Of a DNA stretch of 64,000 nucleotides, positions 22,079-34,573 are shown in pieces. The stretch is from Hansfordia pulvinata. Lineage: Eukaryota > Ascomycota > Sordariomycetes > Xylariales. Under the pieces are notes generated by a model that was given only the letters and a program-made list of their open reading frames with translations, searched no databases and was not told where the DNA came from. The stretch is from contig BJKQ01000009.1 in assembly GCA_006538405.1 (NCBI GenBank), positions 124,001 to 188,000 on the forward strand, in the 5' to 3' direction. The stretch's first letter is position 1, and each line of letters begins with the position of its first letter. Position numbers and translations under genes: made by a program.

Positions 22079-23467
22079 TCACTGAGACTTCTCCACAATC
22101 TCGACCCAATATCCGTCGGGGTCCAGCAGGAAGGCGACGTAGCGCATGCGGCCGTCGGTCGGGCGCTTCTTCCAGCTGACGTTGAGGCCCTCGAAGCGCT
22201 CGCAGGCGGCGTCGAGGTGGTCCACAGTCACGCCTTGTGCATGGGGGCGTCAGCGGGGGCGTCGTGGTGGTGTTGGTTGCGGGGAGACCACCCAGGGGAA
22301 AAGCGTTTGGAAAGATAAGATGGAGATGAAGAGGAGAAAAACAAAACAAAAAAAGACTCACAGATGTGGCCAAAGCCTTGGGGCTCGGCGTTGCCGTTGT
22401 GGTAGGAGAAGGCGTCGTCCTTCTCGGTGCCGTAGTTCCAGGTCAGCTCGAGCAGGCCCTCGTGGTGACGCTGCTCGGCGCCGGCGACCTTCTGGTCCGG
22501 GTAGCCGAGGAAGTAAATGTTGAAGCCGCCGTTGGGGTTCTCGCTGGTGCGCAGCAGCGACATGCCCAGGACGTCCTGGTACCAGCGAAGGGACTTTTCG
22601 GCGTCCTTGACGCGCAGCATGGTGTGGTTCTTTAGGGGGGCAAGAGAGGAGCCGGTGTCAGCAAAGTTGAGCCACAGCGGTTTGCGTGCATGCATGCAGA
22701 GAGAAAAAGGGCAGGAAGTAGGGGGCGAGACTCACCATGCGGTAGGTGGCGACGTCGGTGGTCTTGCCCTGCTCCTCGGGGTCGTCGGCGCCCTTGCAGT
22801 CGGCGCGCTGGCTGATGAGCTCGACCCAGTAGCCGTCGGGGTCGAGGGCGAAGGCGATGGAGCGCATGCGGCCCTCGGTCAGGCGCTTCTGGAAGCGGTA
22901 GCCGGCGGCCTCGATGCGGCGGCAGGCGGCGTCGATCCAGTCGACGCTGATGGCGACGTGGCCGAAGCCGCGGTGGGGCTCGACGTTGCCGTTGTTGACC
23001 TTGTAGTCCGGATCGCTCTCGGTGCCGTAGTTGTGCGTCAGCTCGATGACGCCCTCGCGGTCAAAGGCGGAGCGGCCGGCCGAGGGGGCGCCGGGCCCGT
23101 CGTAGGCCAGGAAGTACAGGTCGAACTTGGCCTCGGGCTGCTCGACCTTTTTGATGAGCGACATGCCGAGGTGCTCGTAGAACTTGACTATAGAGCAGAA
23201 GGGCCAAGGGGGGAGAGGGGGAGGAGAAAGTCAGCAGTCTGGTCTGGCCAGCGTGGGGGCTTGGCGGCTTGTTGCGGGAGGCGTTGGAGCCGTCGACTCG
23301 ACTCGACTCACCCGACTCCTTGGGGTCCTTGACCCTCAGCCTGTGCAGGCGCAGGAAAGCGAAACTGTGGTCAGCGGCCTTGTCCGCCGTGGGACTTCTT
23401 GCGATGCAGCGCCGACGCACATGGAGTGGTTGAACTTGTAGCTCTTGATGTCGGTGGTGGTCGCCAT
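22079..23467 (-). CDS. glo1: Glyoxalase I (lactoylglutathione lyase), two-domain, 5 exons
   Basis: On the minus strand exons are 23467-23421, 23340-23312, 23187-22736, 22629-22362 and 22233-22079, giving 316 residues. All five junctions keep frame with GT-AG introns. The protein is a tandem duplication of the glyoxalase module, as in yeast Glo1 (326 residues): each half starts NHSMLRVKD or NHTMLRVKD, contains GVIELTHNYG or GLLELTWNYG, then GFGHVAISV or GFGHICVTV, and ends with DPDGYWVEL or DPDGYWVEI. These segments carry the metal-binding His and Glu residues. It converts the methylglyoxal-glutathione hemithioacetal to S-lactoylglutathione in the cytosol. The first two exons are very short (47 and 29 nt). 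Its promoter faces the 3' end of the DUF6536 gene. Confidence 0.95.
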
Positions 23468-23943
23468 GGTGCGTGCTCGGGGCCACAGAGGGCGCGTCGC
23501 GGCGGGGTTCAGCAGGTGGGCGGTGGTCAGTCGGAGTCGGGGCAGCGCGCGCAGGGGCGGCGACATGAAGCGGCTCGGGGCAGACGGTGGTGGTGGTGTT
23601 GGCAACTATGCGGTGGTCGAGGGTCGTCGCAGTCGAGTTCGAAAAGGTGAGGCGGGCGGCAATGCGAGGTGAGGTCGGGTGGTGAGGTGACGCGAGGTGA
23701 GGGAGGTGAGGGAGGTGAGGTGTGACTCGTGAGGAGGCTCCCGCGGCGGGGCTGCGGCGCAAATCGCGGCCGTGGATGACGTAAAGTCCTTCTGCTCCGT
23801 TTTGTTTCGTCTGCTCGCGCGCCCCCGGCCTCGTCTCCACCCCGTAAATGCCACCTGTGTTACTCGGATAGTCATGATTTTGTTAGGTATGTTAGGTACA
23901 ATCAAATCGGATTGCGTCTCCTCTTTGCCTTGATTGCCTCCCT
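23468..23943. other. Promoter region of glyoxalase I
   Basis: Between the glyoxalase start and the 3' end of the DUF6536 gene. On the minus strand it is CACCT-repeat and pyrimidine rich (23680-23725), typical of a leader; no gene is seen. Confidence 0.5.
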
Positions 23944-26745
23944 CTACGCGTACACGTCCCCCACCACCGGCGCGCGCACCTCGCAGCTCCTCGTCCCGAA
24001 CCCGAGATACTCGTGGTGCTGCTCGGCGGCAACACGCCCAGTCCCAGTCTCTCGATCCCGGTCCGTCCCCGACTGCTCCAGGGTCCGTGTCTGATACCAC
24101 TCGTCAGGCATCCTGATCACGCCCCATCGGAGCTTGCTCTGCGCCACGCCCGCCCGCCTCTGTTTCTCGTCCTCGTCCGCGTCCGCGTCCTCGTCCGCGT
24201 CGTTGGCCTCGCGTGCGTGCTCGTTGCGGGCCCCGTCTGAGCTCCCCTTCTCTTCGTCCCCCTGTCCGGCCGCCAGCAGCACCGGGCGCGCGGCCGCCAG
24301 CAGCACCGGGCGCGCCAGTGGCGACACGAGGCACGCCGTCGAGATCATCAGAGAGCTGCACCCCACAACCACCATGTCCGAGGGCAGGCGCCTCAGCCCA
24401 CCAGCGGCGGGATCAGAATGAGCCCCGTGAAGACCAGGAAGAAAACGAACACGGTCGTCGGCGCGTAGGCCACCGCCACGGATGCCCCTTCGGGCAGAGC
24501 CGGGTCCACACTCAGCGACGCGCTCGAGGCGTAGCCTGCGCATTTTTGGGACTGTCAGCATCATCATCATCATCATCATCATCGGGGCCTGGCGAGCACA
24601 TCCCACACACCTCCACTCGTTATGATCATGAAGATCGAGTTGGACAGCAGCCAGTGCAGCGTGATGCTGGCTGCTATGAGAGGCACGCTGTATCGTAACG
24701 GCAGCTGCAACCAGTATGTCGACTCCTGATCGCCCTGGCAGTTGGGTCACAACAAGGCAAGCTGTCAGCGTCCAGTCAATCGCCTCCAACCCCACTCTCT
24801 GGCGGGCTCACCTTTGGGTCCGTCACCCGCAGGGCTCGGTATGTCCTGCCGTATTGCGCCCACTCGGCTGCCGTCTGTAGTCGCGTGTAGAGCGAGTTGT
24901 AGCCGAGATAGGCCACGGACAGAACCATGTGCGGGGCGTTGGCCTGCATGGCCCCCAGGACCATCGTCGAGCTCCCGATGGAGGTGTATATCATGTGCGA
25001 ACCGTCCCGGAAGATGGTCCCGGACCTGGGCAGATGGGCAGTGTCAGCGGTCGCTCGTGCAAAAAAAGCCTCGAGGCCTGTACTCACAGGCCTTGTAAGC
25101 CAAGGCCATGCTCCCAGCAGTCGAGCAGGGCAATCAGCAAGACTGCAAACACGGAGTAAGTACCAACCCAGACACCCCCGTGGACGGCGGAAATTCGGCG
25201 TTGGATGTTGGGCACCCAGGGACTGGGTTGGAGACTCTCCACCATCGCAGTTCTCGTCCGGTTCCGATATCTGGCCCCAAGTCAGCCATGCGCGCAGAAG
25301 CCCACGCCCCAGACCCATCTGCGGCTGTGCGGGCAAGTACTCACGGGCCCCGATGCTGTAGGTGGTCTTGGTTGCGCGCCAGCGGGGTCTCAATGAAGGA
25401 GCGCATGGCGTCTCCGAGGGTGACGATCGGTTCGGACGGCCCGGAGCGCCCCAAGCGGGTCGTGATAAGGAAAGCGATACATAACTTGAGAATAGCGCAC
25501 AGAAGCACCGCGAGCAGGAGATGGGGCACGGCGCCGACTTGGCATTTGCCTTGGTCTATTCGCTCAACTTTGCAGCGACGGACTGGTAAAGACGCCAAGC
25601 CCCCACGGGGGTCTTGGTCGATCGACAAGGTGTCGTTGTGCTCCATCATGTGCTTCTCCACGAAAGAAGGCCTGTATTGATAGGTCCTCTCGTCCTCGCC
25701 GGCCCATTGGAAAGCTACCGGGAGAGACGAAAAGCAGGGCTCAGCGGCTTTCATTGAGGCAATCATGGAGCTGCGGCCGCCGGCAAAGAGGTGGTTCTGT
25801 CGGCCAGAATCCTCCCATCCGTCTGGCTGGTCAACGATGAAAACGACGTCTCGAAAGCCCGCCAACCCGGAGCAGCCCACATAGCGGTTGTAGCACGTGT
25901 GTGCATCGATCTCCTCCCATCCGCTTGCCTCGACGGAAATCCGATGCAAGCGATCAGACTGGTTTGAAGTGGTGTACTCCCGGGCGACGGTTTCAAGTGT
26001 CTTCGGATCCGAATGATACCTTTGCGCCCAGGCGTTGAGGTACGTTTGAGGGCTGGAGTATGACGCTCGGGGATGGTCAGGTGGGAAGGAAGCCAGACCA
26101 GGAGCCTGGAATGGACCCCCGCTCAAGAATTTCTCTGTTGCCGCGACAGCGAAGAAGCTGCTGCCCCGAACATCTGTCTGGTAAATGACCGAGTTGAACA
26201 GAAGATGGATAGGAATCGACGTGACGATCAGGGCCAGCCAGCAGGTTCGCTTGAAGCGAGAAACTTGAAAGGCGTTGAAAATGGAAGGGATACCGATGCT
26301 GATACACGACGAGTGAGAGTGGGCGGTGTTGATTTCTTCTCTCGAGGGCGAGTTGGTGACTTGCATGAAGAAATTACTGGAGGCAAGCCTTTGCACTTTC
26401 AGCGGGCAGCAGGGGGGGACAGATTCCGGGACTGGGTTGCTCACTGCACACAGTCTTTAGCCATCAGCCCCTCCACACTTTGCACTTGGGCCATGACCAA
26501 CCTACCATGAGAGTTGACACGATGTTGATCAGCAGATGCAGTGCGGTGTTGACCCGTGAAGCTCGTCCACTCTGGCAACTGCTGGTGTGAATGATGAACG
26601 ACTTGTCCATTCCGCCCGCCTTGATGGCGATGTAACACGTACAGCCGAGAAGGACTGCAGAGAGGAAGCCCAGCCAGGCACAATTCATCCGAGCCGACTG
26701 CTTCCAGCCGCTGGTCCCCGTTACGCGATGCAGGAGTCTATCCAT
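23944..26745 (-). CDS. DUF6536-family multi-pass membrane protein, 3' end frameshifted
   Basis: Minus-strand exons: about 26745-26502, about 26395-25345, 25270-25088, 25025-24812, 24734-24611 and from 24535 on. The N-terminal part matches DUF6536 (HLLINIVSTLM, then SSNFFMQVTNSPSREEIN and IPIHLLFNSVIY). The C-terminal part has further membrane segments (NAPHMVLSVAYLGYN, YTRLQTAAEWAQYG, LRVTDPK). Frames in exon 6 split: the one joined to upstream exons stops at 24393-24395 (652 residues), but the conserved tail RLPSDMVVVGCSSLMI... LRWGVI and FGT continues one base back down to 23944. A one-base loss at GTGGGCTG (24397-24399 on the plus strand) would explain this. The tail also contains an exact 24-bp in-frame duplication (24268-24315). 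Function of the family is unknown. The first intron's exact edges are uncertain: GTTGGT with CTGAAAG is my preferred pair. Confidence 0.85.
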
Positions 26746-29626
26746 GGCATTGCTCGTTCGCAGATGTGTAGATAAGCATCGAAGAGGAGAGAAGGGGAGA
26801 GGGAGAGCGGAGCGAGAATGAAGCGCCCGTTGACTGCATGGAGGCCGCGGTGCTCTGTTTTATTGAGACGGTACCTGGGGACCAGCTCTGCTCTGGCGCG
26901 ACGAGGCTCTGTCATGTTTGGATGCTGTCTATCTGATTATAGGAGGGACGGCCAGAGCACAGGCGGGGCCGAGCCTCACAGCTGTACAGTAATCGAACAG
27001 AGATCTGCGCCCGCCAGTGAAGGCAGGTCGCCTGGAAACGCAGCCACACAGCCTCGCTTGTGCGCTGATTTGTCCGCGGACTGGGCGGTGTTGAGTCGTG
27101 TCGCTGATCACGTCCGAGCTGAGCTTGACCCATCCTTGAAGATCTGCAGCCCGGCATGTACGAGTATTCGTTGACACACTCACTCATGAGGGGAGCGGCA
27201 CAGGTAAGGCAGAAGGGCGAGGAGCCCGTCCTTTGCGCCAGTGGCTATACCCAGTTCACAAGAACACAATCCACCCGGCGCAGCCCAAGGGAGGGCGTCT
27301 TCTCCATCAACACCGACCCGGCCAGCTTTCGCTCGTTATTCTCGTCTCCCTTAAAGCTCCATGACTACCGCGTAGGCACCCTCTCGACATGGTCTCCACG
27401 CCTCACAAGCGATACCGCAATCTGAACGGGGCATTGTCCAATGGGATTCCCGACAGGTTGGGCACCTCGTGGCAGCGAGCGCCGACATGGCCCCATCTCT
27501 GACACAAAGCCTTTCCTCATTTTCGTACATCCCTATTTTCGGGCTCCGACTGCTTGAGCGACCGGCCTGGTTGGGACCTCATATGCGCTGCTGCCCCCGC
27601 CCTTGCTACATATAAGGTAGTATGGCATCTACCTACCTATAACTCACTCTACGACCCCGTTCTTGTGGCCGTCGAGGCTCAACGCCATCATGTAAGCCCC
27701 ATCTCTCACACGCCAATTGAGGTGAGTCTAGATTATGGATACCAAACCACAAATGCTGATGGATTTGCCGTACTTGATAGATAGAAGCGCGCCCCCACCC
27801 AATTGCCATGCCCGAGGCATTCTGGGCATTAGAATCTGAGTACGTATGTAGGTAGACAGAACCTCTCCTCCTTTAGGTTAGTTCTACTTCTCGTTATCCA
27901 CGCATTCCACAACCTCGCCGTCGCTACGCTTTAATACACCCGAATTGGATGGATTTTGGACGAACCTCTCTCGGCTCCTACCTGGCTGCTTGCACCCAGC
28001 GCAAGCTTCGCCTCCTGTTGCTTAGTATGACCAAGCTTCCGTGCTAGCAAGCAACAGTAGCTCCGGGCACACGAGATGCCTGGCCGGCCTCACTTTCGCT
28101 TCAGGCATCAACACATTGAACAGTCAGCCCATCAAAAGTCAGAATTCTGGTTTCTTTCGCGTCTTTTGACTACAGCGACGACCAGGGCAACTTCCTGCCG
28201 GCCTGTCAATTGGACGACTGTGGAGCTGGGCCTACTGGAGCCTGCGTAGACTCGCCAAACCAGTCATTGCCGATGCTGTCCCACTCCACTCCTGGATTCC
28301 ATTGATTTGGTACGCTTACCTCCCATTCCCATTGCATGGTGCATGGTGATATGAGAGGGCTTGGGATCCGTCCCCCTCGCCTCGCAGAAGTTCGAAAGAA
28401 CCGAGCCCAAGCAAAATTATCCTGTCGAGTGGTGGCAACATGTTTCAGACTCGCAGCCCGGAAGCAAGCACCGCCGTACTGGCATCAGTACGGGTGCAGC
28501 GGCGAGCCCCTGCCATCAGAGCCGACGGCCGGCTTGTCTTCCGCGCAGGGCTTCAAAGTTCCACAGACGGTTGAATGAGGCCGGCATTCAGAAATCTGTG
28601 CTTCAAGGGAGAAGGCAGTGGAGGCTATATTTGGAGTGGCACGGGTTATTGGGCTGGAGCCCAGTCGCTGTATCGAGTCAAGCCTGTTGCCGTTCGAGGC
28701 TGTATCGAGGCTGTATCGTTAAACGACCAGCAAAGATGTGCGAGATGGCCACACACAAAGCAAATACGGGGTGAACCTCGGGCTGAACTCCGGGACCCCT
28801 GTTTGGGACTTCAAATCTGGTCGTTTTGCCCCTTCACATGCTGTGGATTTCAGATCTATTCTATTGGTGCATCGGCCAAGAACTGCAGCACTCTGACAAG
28901 GATTCCTCCTGGTGTTCGAGATTGGCACCTCGCCCTTCGCACATCCACGAGGCTGATAAGTTTTTGACGAAGATAGCCTGTGCGGGGCGTTCTCATCACA
29001 GCCACCGTAGTGACACGCTGCCAAGAACATGGTCTATGAATCCGGGGCACATCCCTATTGATAATAAGGGTGTATGAGATTGCCACTTTCTTAAAGTAAA
29101 CCCTAGATCTTTCAGCCTTCGTTTTTGACCGCTTGTGCTCAGCTGAGTCAGTGATGTGTGCTACTACTGAGATACTTATCGCCGAATTAAGTCGGACGAC
29201 CCCGACGGCTGGGAAGCCGACACCCCATAATCTTCGATTTTATTTTGGAACGGACATAATGAAAGACTAGTATCTCAGGCTTCGGGAGGCGAGTTCACGA
29301 AAAGAGAGCGCCGATGACCTGAAGCTTAGATTCCAAATGAGCCGTGGGCCCAGAAGGAGATTTTTTCATGTCTCTTAGAATATGTTCTAAATTTGGAAAC
29401 GCCTTGCCGCCCTTGCTGAGGAAACTTCCCCTTCACTTTGCACAAAAAGATATAAAACGTTTCTTGCTGACTCGTTTTTCTGTTCTCATTTCTCCAAGTT
29501 CCAACATCGATCACTCATCTGGACACTCTTCATCAGCTCGTGCCCAGTCACTTACTCAAGGCAAATCTGTTCGAAGCTTCCGGTTTTCAAGAATAGAAAA
29601 GAAAAGGCTAAGGCAGAAAGAAAACC
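26746..29626. other. Intergenic region between divergent genes
   Basis: No supported gene in 2.9 kb. It should contain both the DUF6536 promoter and that of the secreted orphan. TACGAGTA is at 27159-27166; a short GGCTGTATCGA direct repeat lies near 28698-28720. GC content falls toward 29.1-29.5 kb. Confidence 0.5.
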
Positions 29627-30600
29627 ATGGCCGTTATAACAAAGATCTTGTTAGGGGCGCTAGCAGCGTCCAGTTGCCTAGCAAGCAGCTTGATACCACG
29701 TACGCTCATGTTCAACGATCCGTCCTCCAGGAGAGCATTCCAGGAACTCAAGGTATGGTCAAGCCCATTACTGAAAGAAACAGCTTCTGACCACTGCCTT
29801 TTCAGGACTCGGATAGACCCTTCTTGATCGGGCCCAGCCTTGCCTTCGAGGAACAAGACGTGGAGAACCTCAAGGGCAAATACGGTTGCACGTACCTCGG
29901 GAGCTTCAGCGTGAAGAACAAGTTCGGGCAGATGAAACCGGCAGGCGAGATGCTCGGCCACCACATCATGAACATACCGGAAGGCGCCGACAAGGAGGGC
30001 GCCGAAAAATACATGATGGAGCGCAAGCTGAACTGGATCTTTGATCTCCGTATCCCTAAGACCTCGGGCAACGTTATCAGCATGCGGTTCGGGCCTGAGG
30101 GCCTGCCGGGCCTACCAGAAGACGAACTCAATATTAAATGGATCAAAATCGAGGACAGAGTCATCGTTAACAACGATAACGGGGGCCCCACGACAGCCTT
30201 TTACATGGACATTAAGACACCTAACGCGGAGTTCCGCGTCATCTCGTCCAACTATCCAGAGCCGGGTTACCTGAAAGATAACGCGGATAAGGCTCTGAAG
30301 CTCTTCCAGAAATTGGAGAAGAAGGGATGGTACCTGCTGGGTACGTCCCGCGAGCGCTTCCTCATCTTCAGCATCCCTCCCAAGTCTACAGCCAGCTCGA
30401 GCTGGCTTCACATGGTATCTGGGATCATCTCCGGCTACCTCACGAAGGGGGATCGGGCGTCCTGGGAAAAGACCGCTGAGGAGGTCTACGAGGAAGTCAA
30501 AGACTTCATGCCTGTGTCCGGTCCTCAGCGTGCCTTGATCCCCAGTGTCCCTCACTTTGATATCGAGGGCAATCGTCTTATCCCTGCTCTGGCCCCGTAA
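29627..30600 (+). CDS. Secreted protein of unknown function, 2 exons
   Basis: Exons 29627-29752 and 29806-30600 give 306 residues; the intron (GTATGG...TTTTCAG, 53 nt) joins in phase 0. The N-terminus is a clear signal peptide (MAVITKILLGALAASSCLAS). The mature part is mixed alpha/beta without a motif I recognise; notable stretches are KYGCTYLGSFSVKNKFG, VNNDNGGPTTAFYMDI and YEEVKDFMPVSGPQ. There is no transmembrane or GPI signal and only one Cys in the mature part. Codon use is less GC3-biased than in neighbouring genes and the DNA around it is AT-richer, which fits a young, fast-evolving or acquired secreted gene. An effector-like or extracellular enzyme role is possible but unsupported. 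Confidence 0.75.
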
Positions 30601-31539
30601 AAGGGTGCTGCCAATCGAATTCTCTCGGGCCTTTGAAACGTGGCTTGAGGTATCGTTTGATGGTGTAAGTGGCAAGCTGGAGATCTCCGAATGTACCATG
30701 GAGGGCAACGTGTAAAGCTAGCAGAAGAAAGGGGATGATTGAAACGGGAAAAACGGAAACGTCGATACTTTAAAAGCTCATAGATGCAGTGTAAGGATTA
30801 GAAGAAAACAAAATAGAGTGAAGCTAGATCAGATCGTGCGAACGGGCGGCTCAGCGCTCCCAAGGCCCAACGCTCCCAAAAGTGCTTCTCGCTACCTGCG
30901 CACACTAATCAAGATCACTGAGTGGCTCCACGGCCTCGATATGCAAAGTCGACATCCACCAAGCAGGTGGAAGCAGTTGAACCAGGAGGCGTGAAAAGGA
31001 GTGTCACATTGCGTTCCTGTAGCCTCAGCCTTCAGGATCAATCCCACAGCTTCATTCATTCAGTGGGCTTGGCCTTTATCCAGTGGGACAGCGTTCGCAG
31101 ATGAAAACAAATCCCGCATGGTTTTACGACTATAATCCATTCATCTATCAGAGATATCTTAGAACGCAACCTCGAAGTGCGTGAAGTCTCTCCTCTTGTA
31201 GGCACCGCCGATTCAGGCCAAGTTATCACCCTCAGCCCGAAGCCCAAGGTCCGCGAGCCCCTTGCTTAACCGCCTATTGTACAGTAATGAAACAAACATG
31301 CCGGTGATTTTGGCTCTAAGGGAACAATCCAGGATCGTTCGCGTTGGTATCTTGATTACAGAAAGTTTGGGAGAGCTGGAGAAGCTCTCGGTGTCGTTAC
31401 AGAAAGGAAGTGCCGTCTCGCGACATGGAGATGCTAGTTGCTTTCACATCTAAAGTGATTGCCAGCATACAGCCAACGGACCGTTCCGGGCCAAATTGGC
31501 TGTCCGAACCAGATGACCCACACCGAAGGTCAACATCTA
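30601..31539. other. Intergenic region between convergent genes
   Basis: 3' ends of the secreted orphan and the Ca2+/H+ exchanger point into this stretch. No other gene is seen. Confidence 0.5.
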
Positions 31540-33413
31540 TTAGTTGCCAACGGCTCCGGCGACGAATGAGGTAATGCTGTTGCTGCCCAGGACATCGGCT
31601 GGCGTGACGAGATACGCCAGGGCAATGATAATGTACAAGGCCATAAGCTGCGCAAGCGGTTAGCAACGACCGGGAAACTTTCCAGACCCAGACTTTACTT
31701 ACCATGGCCCCCTCTAGGTAGTTCGACTTGCCATCCATAACGGTGTAAATGACGACTAGGACCGACAACGTGAAAACAACGGTCTCGACTGCAAGGCTGT
31801 CAGTATCACTCTGAAGGGAACAAGCCATATGCCACGACTTACACGTCTCAAATCGGAGGTCCATCTCCAGTCCCATGATCCATCCCAGGATGACGAGGAA
31901 AGGAGTGACAAACAGGGCGATTTGCAAACTCGATCCAATGGCCACGCCCATAGCCTGCACAAAGATTAGCGGAGACCCCTGTATTGGCCGTCGGGGATAC
32001 TCACCAGGTCCATCTTGTCCTTCACAGCCACCACACAGGCCGTAACGTGCTCAGCGGCATTCCCAACAATTGGGATCAGGATCAGACCAATGAAGTTGCG
32101 GCTGATGTGCACACGCTCGACAAGCGCGTCGATGCTGTCAACCAGATAATCGGCGCAAATGGACACCAGAATGGTGGTGACGATGAGAACGGCGCCAGCG
32201 GCCCAGGGGTTCATGTGCGTCTCCTCTTCCTCACCCTCGCCCTGCCCTCCGAATTCCCCCAGTTCCTCATGCAGAGTGGTCTGGGACTCGGCAGTGGTGC
32301 CATCCGGCTTGGTTTCCTCCTCGCTGTTGAACAGGTTGTGGTGCGTCTTGAGCTGGAACACGAGGTACATGACGTAGAGAACCAGGAGGATGATGGCAGT
32401 ACCTCGGGAGAGGGAGAGAATGGTTCTCTGGGCTTCCTCTTGTGCTTTGTCGTCGGCAACGGTGTGGCTGCTCTTTCCAGCCGCCGGGGCGATGATCATG
32501 AAGAGCTGGATAATGTCAGCACCTGTCACCCGTTTGGGGCGAGGGGTTCAGGGGGTCTTACGGCTCCTGGCAAAACCATGGAGGCAGCAGACAAGGTCAA
32601 TAGCGAAGCGGTAGTTTGCGCGGTGATTGAGGCGAATTCCTGCTCCTTGCCGCGACCATGCTCATCTCTCATGTTGACTAGACCGCCGAAGAAGAAGCAC
32701 ATGCCCAGGACGAGGAGAACGTTGGACAGGACGGAGCCAATCATGGACGACTTGACGACATCGTATTTCTCCTCTCGAAGAGCGATAATGCTGACCTAGA
32801 AGCAGAATGTCAGCAAGTGTCGGGTAGCGAGTGTCGGGCACATCGCGCGTGGAAGCTGGGCCACTAACAATGAGTTCCACGGCGTTTCCAAAAGTGGCGT
32901 TGAGAAGACCTCCCATAGCCTCGCCCAGCTTGGCCGAGATCTCCTCAGTCGCAAAAGATAGGACAGCGGCAAGGGGTATGATGGCCAGGAAGTTGATGAC
33001 GAAGACGGCGACGGGGTCCCAGCCCCCGAGGCCGGCGACCAGGCCGATAGGAACGCAGAATAGCAGAATATTGACAGGACCTGGCGAACGAAAAATAGGT
33101 CAGCATCGAGTTCAGCAGCAGGGCCATGTCCCGACTCGAATTGATACGTACTGCTCAGCAGGGTGGCCTTGGTGACGTGCCAAGTGTTGGCCGAGTACCT
33201 GACCATAAGATTGTCGCTGTCGGTGCCCGGGGTGTAAGCCGTATTGAAAAGAAACTGGCGGGTGTCATTCTGGCCTCCGGACCGGCCTCCAAGCAGACCG
33301 GTGCGCTCGTTGGGTTGGCTGTCTCCGTTCATGCTGGGCGCATTTTGGCTGACAAAGGTGCCAGCCTTGCGCAGCTGCGAGGTGAAACTGGGGAGGTCTG
33401 AATCACGGTCCAT
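31540..33413 (-). CDS. Vacuolar Ca2+/H+ exchanger (CaCA family, VCX1/CAX type), 7 exons
   Basis: Minus-strand exons: 33413-33152, 33080-32869, 32795-32562, 32505-32005, 31954-31843, 31788-31703 and 31647-31540, all in frame, giving 504 residues. After a hydrophilic N-terminus (about 90 residues) come eleven or so membrane segments with the two inverted alpha repeats that bind cation: GNAVELI (152-158) and [14 protein letters not shown] (from 384), the second followed by [16 protein letters not shown]. An acidic cytosolic loop ([14 protein letters not shown]... [12 protein letters not shown]) lies between the halves, as in fungal VCX1. The family uses the vacuolar proton gradient to import Ca2+ (some also Mn2+) and thereby shapes calcineurin signalling. 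Length and motifs are normal. The fourth exon must start at CTCTTCATG because the upstream GACAG acceptor gives a stop. Confidence 0.95.
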
Positions 33414-34534
33414 CACATTTCGCGGTCAGTTTTGGCGACGTCGAGCAAGAAGTGATCTGGCGGGAGAAAATGCAAATGACGGGGACGGGGGGCAGCAGAA
33501 AAGGGACCGATATACACAAAGCATAAGGCAACTCGGCCCCAACGTCGAAGCAGACCGAGGGCGGCGGCTTTGATGGAGCAGGCAGTGGACCTTGACTAGT
33601 CCGGAGCCGAGCAGGTGCTGGGCTTCGGTGGCGGGCTGGGGAGTACTCGTATGGGCTGTGACGAGCCCGAGGCGAACAAAGGAGGGAAGGGCAAAGGGCT
33701 TAAATCAAGTGAATGACGGGGTAGCGAGCTTGGCGCTTGCCGTGTGTCTGGGCTGAGATGGCAGGCAGCGCGCGGGCGAGGGTGATGACGGTGGTGGTGA
33801 TGGTGTATGGCCCGCGATAGGTAGGGGTGAGAAGAGGGTAGGCGGAGTAGGGCGAAGTAGGGCAGGGCAGGGCAGACAGGGTGAGAAGAGAAAGGCTCTA
33901 GATGGGCCTTGTTTTGGTAGGCACGTAGGCACGTAGGCAGGCAGGCGGGCAGGCAGGGGAGGAGATCGTCACGTACAGATGACCATTATGGGGGGTCCTC
34001 TCGTTGCAATTGTCGAGGCGGCTTAATTATACTTTGGAGGAAGAGGGGAGGCGGTCTTGGCTCGGATGGCGCAGGGTGTCGCCGTCGGGCCTGGAGCGAG
34101 CGGGCTGGGCAGAGCCAAGGTTATTAAAGGCGTCCAAGGTTTCTGGGCGGGCCAGCAGGAGTAGGGACGGAGGCAGGGAGGGAGGCATGGGACGGGACGG
34201 GCAGATTTCCACGGCGAAAGACGATGGACGGCGGAGCAGCCAGCCAGGCGCCTCGCTCGGTCAGGGGGCGGCGGCGGCGGATCGGGCCCGGTAGATGGGG
34301 GTGCCGTGGTCTGTCCGCCAAGGTGCACAAACGGCAATGATAGGGACAACGAGAGTGGCTCGACAATGACCGCTCCAGGCGAGTCGATCCGAGTCAAGTC
34401 GCGTCGAGGTCTCAACCCGTGCAGGCTTGGGATTTGGGGTACACAACTTACAGATGCAGCAAGACGCCGCGGGACAAGACGGTGGATTCGTAGATTGTGC
34501 CCTTTCTAGGCAGGCAGGCAGACAGGCAGGCTCA

Positions 34535-34573
<39 letters not shown>

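Noticed and set aside
19990..33413. Secondary-metabolite or stress gene cluster (CobW, glyoxalase, DUF6536, exchanger)
   Set aside because: No core biosynthetic enzyme or pathway regulator within the group, large gaps and mixed orientations; proximity looks incidental.
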